A DNA stretch of 64,000 bases. It comes from Cellulomonas denverensis (lineage in GTDB: Bacteria > Actinomycetota > Actinomycetes > Actinomycetales > Cellulomonadaceae). The position numbers and the translations under genes are program-made. This document shows, one piece after another, positions 24,196 to 34,882 of the stretch. The notes below the pieces were generated by a model. That model worked only from the letters and a program-made list of their open reading frames with translations, ran no database searches and was not told the origin of the DNA. Each line of letters begins with the position of its first letter. The first letter of the stretch is position 1. The stretch is from NCBI RefSeq assembly GCF_012396125.1, contig NZ_JAAXOX010000004.1, positions 248,001-312,000 on the forward strand, in the 5' to 3' direction.

Positions 24196-27143
24196 GATCC
24201 CGCGGCCGTCGTGTCGCGAGGGATCAGCACCGCACAGGCGGACAACTGCTGGGACTCGCCGATGCCCAGGACCGGGATGGTGCCGATCACCCCGCCGTTG
24301 CCCAGCCGGGTGTCGGTGTCGGTGATGACCGCGTCGGTGAGCACCGTGGCCCAGTCGTCGGCCGAGATGTTGGTGACGGTGTAGACCCAGCAGACGGCCT
24401 GGCCGTCGATCAGGCGGGAGCCGGCCAGCGACTCGGTGCCGGTCGCGGCGATGCTCGCCGGGGAGGAGGTGTCCGCCACCTCGACATAGGCCCGCTTGGT
24501 GATCTCGATCACCGGGTCGGTGGCGAACAGCCGCAGGTCCAGCGCTGCGACCACCAGCCCGTCGTAGTTGCTGTCGGCCGAGGTCAGGGTGTGCGCGATC
24601 GTCACCGGGGTGTCCGCGGCGACGTCGCCCGCCGGCGCGGTGATGGTGAGCGCACCCGACCCGGTGGCTCCGGCGGCGATCAGGGGGGCCGGGGTGGCCA
24701 GCGTGACGCCGTGCGCCTCGCCCACCGCGTCCATCCCGGTGCTGAACACCAGGTCGGCGGAGGGGGTGGGGGCGCCGGCCCGCAGGTCGATGGCGTAGTC
24801 GCGTCCCTCGGCCTTGCCGATCACCAGGGCCAGCATCGCCGGGCTGACCACCACCGGGTTGGTGAAGGTGATCTGGTTGTCCGTGCTGGTCGCCGGGGAC
24901 AGGTTGGCCAGGCCGATGGTCGAGGTCACCGTGTTCGCGGCGATCGACGCGGTCACGGTCGCAGAGTCGTCCACCCGGACGATCACCACGAACTCCGTGT
25001 CCTGCGACCCCTCGACGGCGGTCACCGAGACCACGCGCGGGTTGAGCCGGGTGGCGTCGATGGTGTCCGCGGTCGGCTCCGCGGCCAGCGTGATGTCCTC
25101 GGCGCCCAGGGTGGCCGGGTCCAGCGGCACCGAGGAGGTCACCGTGAAGTGCAGGTCACGGGCCAGGGTCGGGTCGTTCTGGTCCTCGGCCTGGTCGATG
25201 GTGAGCACCGGCTGGCACGTGCCGTCGATGGCCGCCACCCGGGAGAACTGGGAGGACGCGGTGGTGTCCCCGGCGTTCGGGTCCTGGGTCTGCACCCGCA
25301 GCCCACCGGAGACGTCACCGGTGGTCGCGCTGACCGGCAGCGTCGCACCGTCCGGCAGATGCGCGAGCCGCTCGTCGCCGGGCAGTGGCAGCTCGACGGT
25401 CAGGGTGGTGCGCTCCTCGGTGGTCAGCGTGACCGACTCGAGGTACACCTCCGCGGTGTTCCCGGCAGTCCAGTACAGGTCCAGGGTGGTCGGCGTGACC
25501 GGATAGCGCGCGGCCGCCAGATCGACGGTGTTGTCGGCGTCGCTGGGTGGGGCGACCTCCAGCTCGATGGTGCACTGCTGGGCGCTCAGCGCGGCGGCCT
25601 GGGCGTTGGCCGACGTGCGGGCGGTCGGGTACCAGGTGTTGAGCTTGCCGTTGGCGCCGAGCGTCTGGTTGTTCACCATGGTCAGCACGGTCGAGCCGCT
25701 GGACAGGCCCTCCTCGGTGACGGTGTTGGTCTGGGTGCCGGTGCTCGTGCCGAAGGTGTTGCGGGCCACGGTCACCGCGCCGGTGCGATGCAGCCGGATC
25801 GTGGACCGGGCGGAGGTGGAGCCCCACCCGTCGAAGTGGTTGTCCTCGATCCGCACCCCGGAGGAGCTGACGTTCTGGGTGTCGGAGTACGGGCCGAACC
25901 AGTAGATCGCCTGCATCGATCCGGTGGCGGCGCCGAAGCTGTTCCGGGCGATCAGGCCGGTGCCGGAAATCGCCTTGCCGTAGGGCAGCCGGATCATCCC
26001 GTTGGTGGCCTCACTGGCGGCGGTCACGGTGGTGAACACGTTGTCCGTGATCGAGAAGTCGGTGACCGTCGCCGCGGTGGACGACGCACTGCCGAAGTCG
26101 ATCAGTGCCTCGCCGGAGTAGATCCGGGGGTTGGTGATCGTGTTGTGGCTGAAGACGAAGTTGTTCAGCGTGGCCGATCGCGCGTCGACCAGCCGGGTGT
26201 TGTTGTCCGCGGCACGGTTGAGGTTGACCACGGTGTTGTTGGTGAACACCAGGTCGTTGACGTGCTGCTGGTAGACCGAGATCGGCGTGGAGGAGCACCC
26301 GGTGGCGCTGCTGCCGTTGCAGCTGCCGCTGAGGTTGGCCAGGAACTGGACGTTGTCGAAGGTCAGCCCGTTCACCGGAGCGGACGCCGACGTGCCGTCC
26401 ACCCAGCCCCAGCCCCAGTTGCTGCTCGCCGAGGAGGCGTAGCCGGTGATGGAGTAGTTGGACACCGTGATGTTGCTGGCCCCGCCGCGCACCACGATGA
26501 ACCGCTCCGGGTAGTAGTTCGCGGTGACGTTGGAGCCGTTGGTGATCAGGACGTTCGAGGCGTTCGGCCCGACGTAGAACGTGGTCTCCCCGGCGAACAC
26601 CTGGTTCATCCGGGTCAGGGTGATGTCCGGACCGTTGAGGTGGAACACGGCGACGCCGCGGTCGGCGGTGGTGTTGATCGTGATCTTGTACTCGAGGTCG
26701 ATGGTGACCGGCGCCGTCACCTCGAACATCGCGCCGGAGTCGCCGGTGATCGAGCCACCGCCGGCGGAGAGGTTGCCGGTCTGCATCAGCGCCGAGTTGG
26801 TGGTGACCACCTCGATGTTGCCGCCCGCGAAGTCCGGGTGGACCCCGATCCCGATCTCCCCCGGGGCGCCGTTGAGGGCATTGGACTCCTCGATCGCCGC
26901 GCGCAGGGTGCAGACACCGGCCGCGGTGGCGCACACCCCGTCACCGGGGTTGGCGTCGGCGGTGGTCGCCAGGGAGTCGACCAGGAACACCCGGTCGGCG
27001 GTCAGGCTCTGGGCAGCGGTCATCCCGCCCGCGACCAGCGCGACGGTCGCCACCACCGCGGCGATCGTCCGGTTCCGGCGGCGACCGGTGCGCAGGGGTC
27101 GCCGTGCACGGTGCCGGGGGGTGGGCGTGGAGACAGGGGCCAC
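24192..27143 (-). CDS. Large secreted right-handed beta-helix protein
   Basis: A 983-residue exported protein, first gene of the SipW operon. The basic start and hydrophobic segment (about 25-47) form the signal peptide. VCTLRAAIEESNALNG (about 76-91) matches the CSLREAI-type motif at the start of many adhesin-like beta-helix proteins. Residues about 130-480 are Asn/Ser/Thr-rich with right-handed beta-helix periodicity (for example NFVFSHNTITNPRIYSG, DFSITDNVFTTV). The rest consists of beta-sandwich modules with a C-terminal domain like those in bacterial surface fibres. No LPXTG-type sorting signal is present. It may be the main surface adhesin of the locus. Confidence 0.75.
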   Translation of the reverse strand: MAPVSTPTPRHRARRPLRTGRRRNRTIAAVVATVALVAGGMTAAQSLTADRVFLVDSLATTADANPGDGVCATAAGVCTLRAAIEESNALNGAPGEIGIGVHPDFAGGNIEVVTTNSALMQTGNLSAGGGSITGDSGAMFEVTAPVTIDLEYKITINTTADRGVAVFHLNGPDITLTRMNQVFAGETTFYVGPNASNVLITNGSNVTANYYPERFIVVRGGASNITVSNYSITGYASSASSNWGWGWVDGTSASAPVNGLTFDNVQFLANLSGSCNGSSATGCSSTPISVYQQHVNDLVFTNNTVVNLNRAADNNTRLVDARSATLNNFVFSHNTITNPRIYSGEALIDFGSASSTAATVTDFSITDNVFTTVTAASEATNGMIRLPYGKAISGTGLIARNSFGAATGSMQAIYWFGPYSDTQNVSSSGVRIEDNHFDGWGSTSARSTIRLHRTGAVTVARNTFGTSTGTQTNTVTEEGLSSGSTVLTMVNNQTLGANGKLNTWYPTARTSANAQAAALSAQQCTIELEVAPPSDADNTVDLAAARYPVTPTTLDLYWTAGNTAEVYLESVTLTTEERTTLTVELPLPGDERLAHLPDGATLPVSATTGDVSGGLRVQTQDPNAGDTTASSQFSRVAAIDGTCQPVLTIDQAEDQNDPTLARDLHFTVTSSVPLDPATLGAEDITLAAEPTADTIDATRLNPRVVSVTAVEGSQDTEFVVIVRVDDSATVTASIAANTVTSTIGLANLSPATSTDNQITFTNPVVVSPAMLALVIGKAEGRDYAIDLRAGAPTPSADLVFSTGMDAVGEAHGVTLATPAPLIAAGATGSGALTITAPAGDVAADTPVTIAHTLTSADSNYDGLVVAALDLRLFATDPVIEITKRAYVEVADTSSPASIAATGTESLAGSRLIDGQAVCWVYTVTNISADDWATVLTDAVITDTDTRLGNGGVIGTIPVLGIGESQQLSACAVLIPRDTTAAGS

Positions 27144-27424
27144 GTCGAACTCCTCGATTCGAGCGCGTCAGGGGGAACGCGCATCGGGATGACGTCATCC
27201 AGGCTCCGAGGCGGCCACGGGGATCCCGCACCACTGCGTGCTGTTCGCGCCCGGACTAGGGGGCAGTTGGAGTGGTGCACGGTTGCTACTACGTGGTAAC
27301 ACCGGCATCTGGTGCGTGCCAGGTCGGAACGGGCCCGCGTGCCGTCGGGGAGTGGCCCAGCGGCGGCCCGGAGTACCCTCCTCCCGGCAGGGCATCGGCG
27401 CGCGAGGACGGGAGGCTGCCCACC

Positions 27425-28600
27425 ATGGCCGGCTCCCAGACCGCGCTGCGCGAGGCGAACCGCGCCACCGTCGTGGAGACGATCCGGCGGTACGGCGGGC
27501 TGACCCAGGTCGAGCTGGCGGCGGCCACCGGGCTGTCCGCGGCGACGGTGTCGAACATCGTGCGCGAGCTACAGGCCGCCGGGGACGTGGACGTGAAGGC
27601 CACCGTCTACAACGGCCGGCGGGCGGCGCTGGTGACGATGGTGCACCGGACCGGGATCGCCGCGGGCATCCACATCGGCATCCGGCACATGGCGATCTCG
27701 TTGGCGGACACCGCGCAGCAGACGCTGGTAGAGCAGTCGCTGCCGCTGCCGCACGAGCACCGGGCCGACACCAGCCTGGACCGGGCGGCGCTGCTGGTGG
27801 TGGAGCTGCTGGAGCGGGTGGGGTCGTCGCTGGACGAGCTGCTGGGGATCGGGATCGGGGTGCCGGCGCCGGTGGATGCGGCGACCGGGACGGTGTCGGT
27901 GCCGGGGATCCTGCGCGGCTGGGACGACGCACCGGTGGCGCAGGTGATGTCCAAGCGGCTGGGCGTGCCGGTGTTCGTGGACAACGACGCGAACCTCGGC
28001 GCGCTGGCGGAGAGCCGGCTGGGCGCGGCGCGGCAGTACCAGGACTCGGTGTACGTGCGGGTGTCGCACGGCACCGGCGCCGGGGTGTCGCTGGCCGGCC
28101 GGTTGCACCGCGGGTTCGCCGGCACCGCGGGCGAGATCGGGCACGTGCAGGTGGACGCCGGCGGGGTGGTCTGCCTGTGCGGCAGCCGCGGCTGCCTGAA
28201 CACGGTGGCGGGTGCGCCGGCGCTGATCGACGTGCTGCGGGCCAGCCGGGGGGCGCTGACCCTGAGGGACATCGTCGCGCTGGCCAATGACGGCGACCCG
28301 GGGTGTCGCCAGGTGGTCGAGGACGCCGGGGCGACGATCGGGGCGGTGGTGGCCGGGCTGGCGATCGCGGTGAACCCGCAGTGCGTGGTGGTCGGCGGGG
28401 AACTGGCCGAGACCGGTGAGCTGCTGATCGCCCCGATGCGGGAGGCGATCCGTCGCCGGGTCCCGCTGAATCATCTGGCACCGCTGGAGGTGGTCGCCGC
28501 CGAGCTCGGGTCCCGGGCCGAGGTGACCGGCGCGGTGCTGCTCGCCCTGGAAAACACCCGCGCGACGACGCGCTGGAACACTCGCCCGGACGGAGACTAG
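27425..28600 (+). CDS. ROK-family transcriptional regulator (NagC/XylR type)
   Basis: A 391-residue repressor. A winged HTH (about 8-60, LTQVELAAATGLSAATVSNIV) is followed by a ROK domain with VDNDANLGALAE, GTGAGVSLAGRLHRGFAGTAGEIGH and the zinc cluster VCLCGSRGCLN. ATG 27425 is used; the upstream frame has no support. It precedes an orphan sugar ABC ATPase (29-base gap) and the MmsAB/ChvE importer. It is the natural candidate to regulate both, perhaps through the repeats at 29422-29523. Confidence 0.92.
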   Translation: MAGSQTALREANRATVVETIRRYGGLTQVELAAATGLSAATVSNIVRELQAAGDVDVKATVYNGRRAALVTMVHRTGIAAGIHIGIRHMAISLADTAQQTLVEQSLPLPHEHRADTSLDRAALLVVELLERVGSSLDELLGIGIGVPAPVDAATGTVSVPGILRGWDDAPVAQVMSKRLGVPVFVDNDANLGALAESRLGAARQYQDSVYVRVSHGTGAGVSLAGRLHRGFAGTAGEIGHVQVDAGGVVCLCGSRGCLNTVAGAPALIDVLRASRGALTLRDIVALANDGDPGCRQVVEDAGATIGAVVAGLAIAVNPQCVVVGGELAETGELLIAPMREAIRRRVPLNHLAPLEVVAAELGSRAEVTGAVLLALENTRATTRWNTRPDGD

Positions 28601-28629
28601 GACTCGTGGCACTCAGCGTGGAGGCAGCG

Positions 28630-29421
28630 ATGACCGGGGCGGCGGACGGGTCGGCGAACCGCTCGCCGGTGCTGTCCGTCCGGCGGGTGACCAAGCGGTT
28701 CGGCGCGGTGGAGGCACTGACCGAGGTCGACCTGGAGATCCGCCCGCACGAGGTGGTCGCCCTGGTCGGCGACAACGGTGCGGGCAAGTCGACCCTGGCC
28801 AAGATCATCTCCGGGGTGCTCCAGCCGGACTCCGGGGTGGTCGAGATCGCCGGCGAGCAGGTGTCGATCCCGAACCCGGCCGCCGGTCACGCCCTGGGCA
28901 TCTCGACGGTGTTCCAGGACTTGGCGCTGTGCGAGAACCTCAGCGTGGCGGCGAACATCTTCCTGGGCCGGGAGTTGCGGGCGTCCCGGCACAGCCCGAT
29001 GGACATCGACGGGATGGAGCTGGCCGCGGCGAACATCCTGCGCGACCTGACGATCACGGTGCCGTCGGTGCGGGTGCCGGTGCGCGAGCTGTCCGGCGGG
29101 CAGCGGCAGGCGGTGGCGATCGCCAGGACCCTGACCACCCGGCCGCGGATCCTGGTGCTGGACGAGCCAACCGCCGCACTGTCGGTGGTGCAGACCGCCG
29201 AGGTGCTGACCCTGGTGGAGCGACTGCGGGCGATGGGGCTGGCGGTGCTGATCATCAGCCACAACCTGGCGGACCTGCGCGCGGTGTCGGACCGGATCGA
29301 GGTGCTGCGGCACGGCCGGAACAACGGCTCCTTCGACGCGGGGACCTCGGCGCCGGAGGAGATCATCGGCGCGATCGCCGGCGCGACCCGCCCGAACCGA
29401 CCGCACTGGGCGAACATCTAA
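28630..29421 (+). CDS. Orphan single-domain sugar ABC ATPase
   Basis: A 263-residue ATPase of the carbohydrate uptake type (FrcA-like). Walker A GDNGAGKST, Q-loop VFQDLAL, signature ELSGGQRQAVAIAR, Walker B ILVLDEPTAAL and H-loop ISHN are all intact. Unlike XylG/MmsA it has only one ABC domain, and no permease or binding protein lies with it. ATG 28630 is preferred over GTG 28606 because GGAGG is placed 5 bases before it. It is co-directional with the ROK gene and could share the permease of the next operon; this is untested inference. Confidence 0.82.
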   Translation: MTGAADGSANRSPVLSVRRVTKRFGAVEALTEVDLEIRPHEVVALVGDNGAGKSTLAKIISGVLQPDSGVVEIAGEQVSIPNPAAGHALGISTVFQDLALCENLSVAANIFLGRELRASRHSPMDIDGMELAAANILRDLTITVPSVRVPVRELSGGQRQAVAIARTLTTRPRILVLDEPTAALSVVQTAEVLTLVERLRAMGLAVLIISHNLADLRAVSDRIEVLRHGRNNGSFDAGTSAPEEIIGAIAGATRPNRPHWANI

Positions 29422-29523
29422 GTTTGCCTTCAGTAGTTGTCGGCAAACCCGCAGTGAGCTGGGACCTACGTCCCGTTGGTTGCGATTCGGTCACTCCAGG
29501 ATGAGGTTTGCCTTCAGAGGTTG
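29422..29523. promoter_or_regulatory. Repeated operator-like elements before the sugar importer
   Basis: GTTTGCCTTCAGTAGTTG (29422-29439) recurs with two changes as GTTTGCCTTCAGAGGTTG (29506-29523), 84 bp apart, between the orphan ATPase and mmsA. The first copy also forms an inverted repeat, GTTTGCC at 29422-29428 and GGCAAAC at 29442-29448. The pair resembles a ROK or LacI regulator site; the ROK protein encoded upstream is the obvious candidate. Confidence 0.5.
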
Positions 29524-29617
29524 ACGCGTAGCCACTCCCGTCCCTACTGTCCTCGACGAGTCGACGACAGACCGGCAGCGACGCCGGTCGCGCAGCGAGG
29601 CGCAGAGAGCAGGAACG

Positions 29618-31165
<1,548 letters not shown>

Positions 31166-31175
31166 AGGACAGACG

Positions 31176-32468
31176 ATGACGTCACTCAAGCAGCTGTTCG
31201 GCGGCGGGGCCCGTCAGTTCGGCATGGTGTTCGCCCTGATCGCGCTGGTGCTCATCTTCCAGTTCGCCACCGGCGGCAAGGTGCTCACCCCGACCAACGC
31301 GCAGAACATCATCAACGGCAACTCCTACGTGCTGATCCTGGCGATCGGGATGGTGCTGGTGATCATCGCCGGGCACATCGACCTGTCGGTCGGGTCGGTG
31401 GCCGCCGTGGTCGGCATCATCGTGGCGCTGGCGATCCGGGACTGGGGCATCCCGTGGTGGCTGGGCATCCTGCTCGGCCTGGCGGTCGGCGCGGTGATCG
31501 GCGCCTGGCAGGGGTTCTGGGTCGCCTACGTCGGCATCCCGGGCTTCATCACCACGCTGGCCGGGATGATGTTCTTCCGCGGCGCCAACCAGTACATCGG
31601 CAAGTCCAACACCGTCCCGGTGCCGAAGGAGATCCAGTTCCTCGGCGCGGGCTACCTGCCGGAATGGGGCCCGGACACCGGGCTGAACAACTCCACTCTG
31701 CTGCTCGGCATCCTGGCGATCGCCGCGCTGATCTGGGGTGAGACCCGTCGCCGCCGGTCCGCCCGCCGGCTGGGCGGCGCCCCGATCCCGACCTGGGCGT
31801 CCGTGGTGCGGGTGGCGCTGCTGGCCGCGGTGATCGCCGGGGCGACCTGGCTGTTCGGCTCCGGGCGGTACGGCACCTCGTTCCCGATCTCCGGGGTGAT
31901 CCTGGTGGTGCTGGTGCTGGTCTACGCCTTCATCTCCAACCGGACCATCACCGGCCGGCACGTCTACGCGGTGGGCGGCAACCGGATCGCGGCCTCGCTG
32001 TCCGGGGTCAACATCCGGCGGACCAACTTCTTCGTGATGATGAACATGTCGATCCTCGCCGCGCTGGCCGGGATCATCTTCATCGGCCGGTCCACCGCCT
32101 CCGGGCCGTTCGACGGCACCAACTGGGAGCTGGACGCGATCGCCGCGGTGTTCATCGGCGGGGCGGCGGTCTCCGGCGGGGTCGGCACCGTGGTCGGCTC
32201 GCTGATCGGTGGCCTGGTGATGGCCGTGCTGAACAACGGGTTGCAGCTGATGGGCGTCGGCTCCGACTCCACCCAGATGATCAAGGGCCTGGTGCTGCTC
32301 GCCGCGGTCGCCTTCGACGTCTACAACAAGATCCAGGGCCGCCCCTCCATCGTCGGACTGCTGCTCAAGGGCGTCCGCCGCGGCCCGGTCAACCCCGAGG
32401 GCGACGACAGCGGCCTCGGCACCGGCGCCAACCCGGTCTCCCAGGCCGAGACGCTCGCCCGGAACTGA
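31176..32468 (+). CDS. mmsB: Multiple-sugar ABC transporter permease
   Basis: A 430-residue permease, longer than the usual 320-330 residues of ribose-type permeases. The extra length is in the middle (about 150-230), as is typical of MmsB/GguB. About ten membrane segments are visible. The family motif GHIDLSVGSVAAVVG is near residue 67, and AVFIGGAAVSGGVGTVVGSLIGG lies near the C-terminus. It forms the membrane channel with MmsA as ATPase. Confidence 0.94.
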   Translation: MTSLKQLFGGGARQFGMVFALIALVLIFQFATGGKVLTPTNAQNIINGNSYVLILAIGMVLVIIAGHIDLSVGSVAAVVGIIVALAIRDWGIPWWLGILLGLAVGAVIGAWQGFWVAYVGIPGFITTLAGMMFFRGANQYIGKSNTVPVPKEIQFLGAGYLPEWGPDTGLNNSTLLLGILAIAALIWGETRRRRSARRLGGAPIPTWASVVRVALLAAVIAGATWLFGSGRYGTSFPISGVILVVLVLVYAFISNRTITGRHVYAVGGNRIAASLSGVNIRRTNFFVMMNMSILAALAGIIFIGRSTASGPFDGTNWELDAIAAVFIGGAAVSGGVGTVVGSLIGGLVMAVLNNGLQLMGVGSDSTQMIKGLVLLAAVAFDVYNKIQGRPSIVGLLLKGVRRGPVNPEGDDSGLGTGANPVSQAETLARN

Positions 32469-32547
32469 ACTCCCGGGCCGGACTCCCGGCCCGGCGCTCG
32501 ACCGCATCCGATGACGGGTGCCCAACCGAGGAAGAGTGACACCACCC

Positions 32548-33654
32548 ATGAAGAAGCTGACCGCGGCGCTGGTCGCCGCCGGGGCCGCCGGAGCCCTCCT
32601 GCTCACCGGCTGCTCCTCCTCCGATCGCGGCGGATCCACCGACGAATCCTCCGGCTCGGCCACCGAGGCGAGCGGTTTCGCCGCCGATGCCACCATCGGG
32701 GTGGCCCTGCCGCAGAAGACCTCCGAGAACTGGGTGCTCGCCGAGCAGCTGTTCAAGGACGGCCTGACCGAGGCCGGGTTCAACCCGATCGTCCAGTTCG
32801 CCAACTCCGGCGTCACCGAGCAGCAGAACCAGATCCAGGCCATGACCGAGCAGGGCGCCAGCGTGATCGTGGTCGGCGCCATCGACGGCTCGCAGCTGGG
32901 CTCCCAGCTGGAGGACGCCAAGGACAACGGCGCCTACGTGATCGCCTACGACCGTCTGGTGAAGAACACTGACGCGGTGGACATGTACGTCGCCTTCGAC
33001 AACTACCAGGTCGGCGTGCTGCAGGGTCAGGCGCTGCTGGACGGCCTGGCCGAGCGCAAAGGCGACGGCCCGTACAACATCGAGCTGATCGCCGGCTCCC
33101 CGGACGACGCCAACTCCACGCCGTTCTTCGAGGGGGCGATGAGCATCCTGCAGCCGAAGATCGACGACGGGACGCTCACCGTGGTCTCCGGTCAGACCTC
33201 CTTCGAGCAGGTCGCCACCCAGGGCTGGAAGGCGGAGAACGCGCAGAAGCGGATGGACACCATCCTGTCCGGCTCCTACGCCTCCACCGAGCTGGACGGC
33301 ATCCTGTCGCCGAACGACACCCTGGCCCGCGCCGCCCTGACCTCGGTCGCCCAGGCCGGCAAGGACACCCCGGTGATCACCGGCCAGGACTCCGAGGTGG
33401 AGTCGGTGAAGTCGATCATGGCCGGCGAGCAGTACTCGACCATCTACAAGGACACCCGCGAGCTGGTCGCCCAGACCATCAAGCAGATCGAGGCGCTGCA
33501 GAAGGGTGAGGAGCCGGAGATCAACGACACCGAGTCCTACGACAACGGCGTCAAGGTGGTCCCGTCCTTCCTGCTCACCCCGGTGATCGTGACCAAGGAG
33601 AACGCCGCCGAGGTCTACGCGAACGACGACACGCTGGCGCCGCTGACCAAGTGA
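32548..33654 (+). CDS. chvE: ChvE-like sugar-binding lipoprotein
   Basis: A 368-residue extracytoplasmic binding protein. A lipoprotein signal ends at LLLTGC (Cys23 lipidated), followed by a Ser/Gly linker and a periplasmic-binding fold (Peripla_BP_4) starting TIGVALPQKTSENW. VIAYDRLVKNTDAVDMYVAFDN is characteristic of ChvE-type proteins. ATG 32548 is chosen over the upstream in-frame ATG because only this start gives a proper signal peptide. The gene comes last in the operon, whereas chvE is first in Agrobacterium. Substrates there include glucose, galactose and arabinose; here they are unknown. Confidence 0.93.
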   Translation: MKKLTAALVAAGAAGALLLTGCSSSDRGGSTDESSGSATEASGFAADATIGVALPQKTSENWVLAEQLFKDGLTEAGFNPIVQFANSGVTEQQNQIQAMTEQGASVIVVGAIDGSQLGSQLEDAKDNGAYVIAYDRLVKNTDAVDMYVAFDNYQVGVLQGQALLDGLAERKGDGPYNIELIAGSPDDANSTPFFEGAMSILQPKIDDGTLTVVSGQTSFEQVATQGWKAENAQKRMDTILSGSYASTELDGILSPNDTLARAALTSVAQAGKDTPVITGQDSEVESVKSIMAGEQYSTIYKDTRELVAQTIKQIEALQKGEEPEINDTESYDNGVKVVPSFLLTPVIVTKENAAEVYANDDTLAPLTK

Positions 33655-33664
33655 CGCCCGCACC

Positions 33665-33701
33665 GCGGCCCCCGTCCGGCAGTCCGCCGGGCGGGGGTCG
33701 C
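33665..33701. terminator. Terminator between convergent chvE and yihY-like genes
   Basis: A 15-base arm at 33665-33679 (GCGGCCCCCGTCCGG) pairs with 33687-33701 with two mismatched or wobble positions around a 7-base loop. It lies in the 52-base gap between stops and could serve both strands. Confidence 0.65.
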
Positions 33702-33706
33702 CGGTG

Positions 33707-34798
33707 TTATCGGTCCGTGTGGTCGGCGCGGTCCGTGCGGTCGGTGCGGGACTCGCGCAACGCCCGGCCCCGGCGCACATCCGCCTCCAGCTTGGCCTGC
33801 TTCTTGTCGCTGGCCCGGGTGTCCCGCGGCGGCAGCTGGATGCTCCGCTCGGCCTCGATCCCGCCCTGCAGCTCCCGGCCGCGCTCCACCTCGGCGTCCA
33901 GCTCCGCGCCGAACAGCAGCGCCAGGTTCGTGATCCACAGCCACAGCAGCAGGATGATCACCCCGGCCAGCGACCCGTAGGTGCTGCCGTAGGAGCCGAA
34001 GTTCGCCACGTAGAACCCGAAGCCGACCGACGCCACGATCCAGACCAGCACCGCGACCAGCGCCCCGACGCTCATCCAGCGGAACTTCGGCTGCCGGACG
34101 TTCGGGGCCCAGTAGTACAGGATCGCCACCGCCAGGATCACCAGCGCCAGCACCACCGGCCACTTGGCGATGTTCCACACCGTCACGGCGGCCGAGCTCA
34201 GCCCGATCGTCTCCCCGACCTGCTCGGCGATCGAGCCGGACAGCACCACGGCGACCACGATCAGCACCGCGAACAGCACCAGCACCAGGGTCACCACCAG
34301 CAGCACCGGGCGCAGCTTCCAGATCGGCCGGCCCTCGTCGATCTCGTAGATCCGGTTCATCCCGCGGCTGAACGCGGCGACGTACCCGGAGGCCGACCAC
34401 AGCGCCAGCAGCAGCGACAGCACGAAGGCCAGACCGGCGCCCGGCGAGGTGGTGATGTTCTCCAGGATCGGCTTCAGGGTCTCCTGCGCGCTGTCCTCCC
34501 CGACGATCCCGGTCGCGGTCGCCACCAGGTTCTCCACCAGCTGCCGCCCGTCGCCGACCAGGCCCAGGATCGACACCACCGCCAGCAACCCCGGCGCGAT
34601 CGCCAGCACCGCGTAGTAGGTCAGGGCGGCGGCCAGGTCCGTGCACTGGTCGCGCTGGAACTCCCGGATCGTGGTGCGCAGCACGTAGGACCAGGACCGC
34701 CTGGTCAGGTCATCGGGTGAGTCCGGCTTGCGGGGGTCGTCCGGCGCCGGGGCGGCGGCGCGCTCGGTACTGGTGCTGTCCTCGTCGGTGGGGGCCAC
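33707..34798 (-). CDS. YihY/virulence factor BrkB family membrane protein
   Basis: A 363-residue inner-membrane protein with six hydrophobic segments between about 60 and 300. It has the family motifs AAALTYYAVLAIAPGLLAVVSILG (the start, split by its glycine) and YGSLAGVIILLLWLWITNLALLFGAEL. Both ends are polar; the C-terminal tail is Arg/Asp-rich. Function is unsettled for the family; it is not RNase BN as once thought. The ATG has GGAGGA nearby. Transcribed convergently with the sugar importer. Confidence 0.9.
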   Translation of the reverse strand: MAPTDEDSTSTERAAAPAPDDPRKPDSPDDLTRRSWSYVLRTTIREFQRDQCTDLAAALTYYAVLAIAPGLLAVVSILGLVGDGRQLVENLVATATGIVGEDSAQETLKPILENITTSPGAGLAFVLSLLLALWSASGYVAAFSRGMNRIYEIDEGRPIWKLRPVLLVVTLVLVLFAVLIVVAVVLSGSIAEQVGETIGLSSAAVTVWNIAKWPVVLALVILAVAILYYWAPNVRQPKFRWMSVGALVAVLVWIVASVGFGFYVANFGSYGSTYGSLAGVIILLLWLWITNLALLFGAELDAEVERGRELQGGIEAERSIQLPPRDTRASDKKQAKLEADVRRGRALRESRTDRTDRADHTDR

Positions 34799-34882
34799 GG
34801 GTTCCTCCTGTGGTGCGGCTGTTCTCTGCCGCCAGCCTCACCCGGGGCCGCGGGGTCTGCCACAGGAGCGCCGGTGCCGGGG

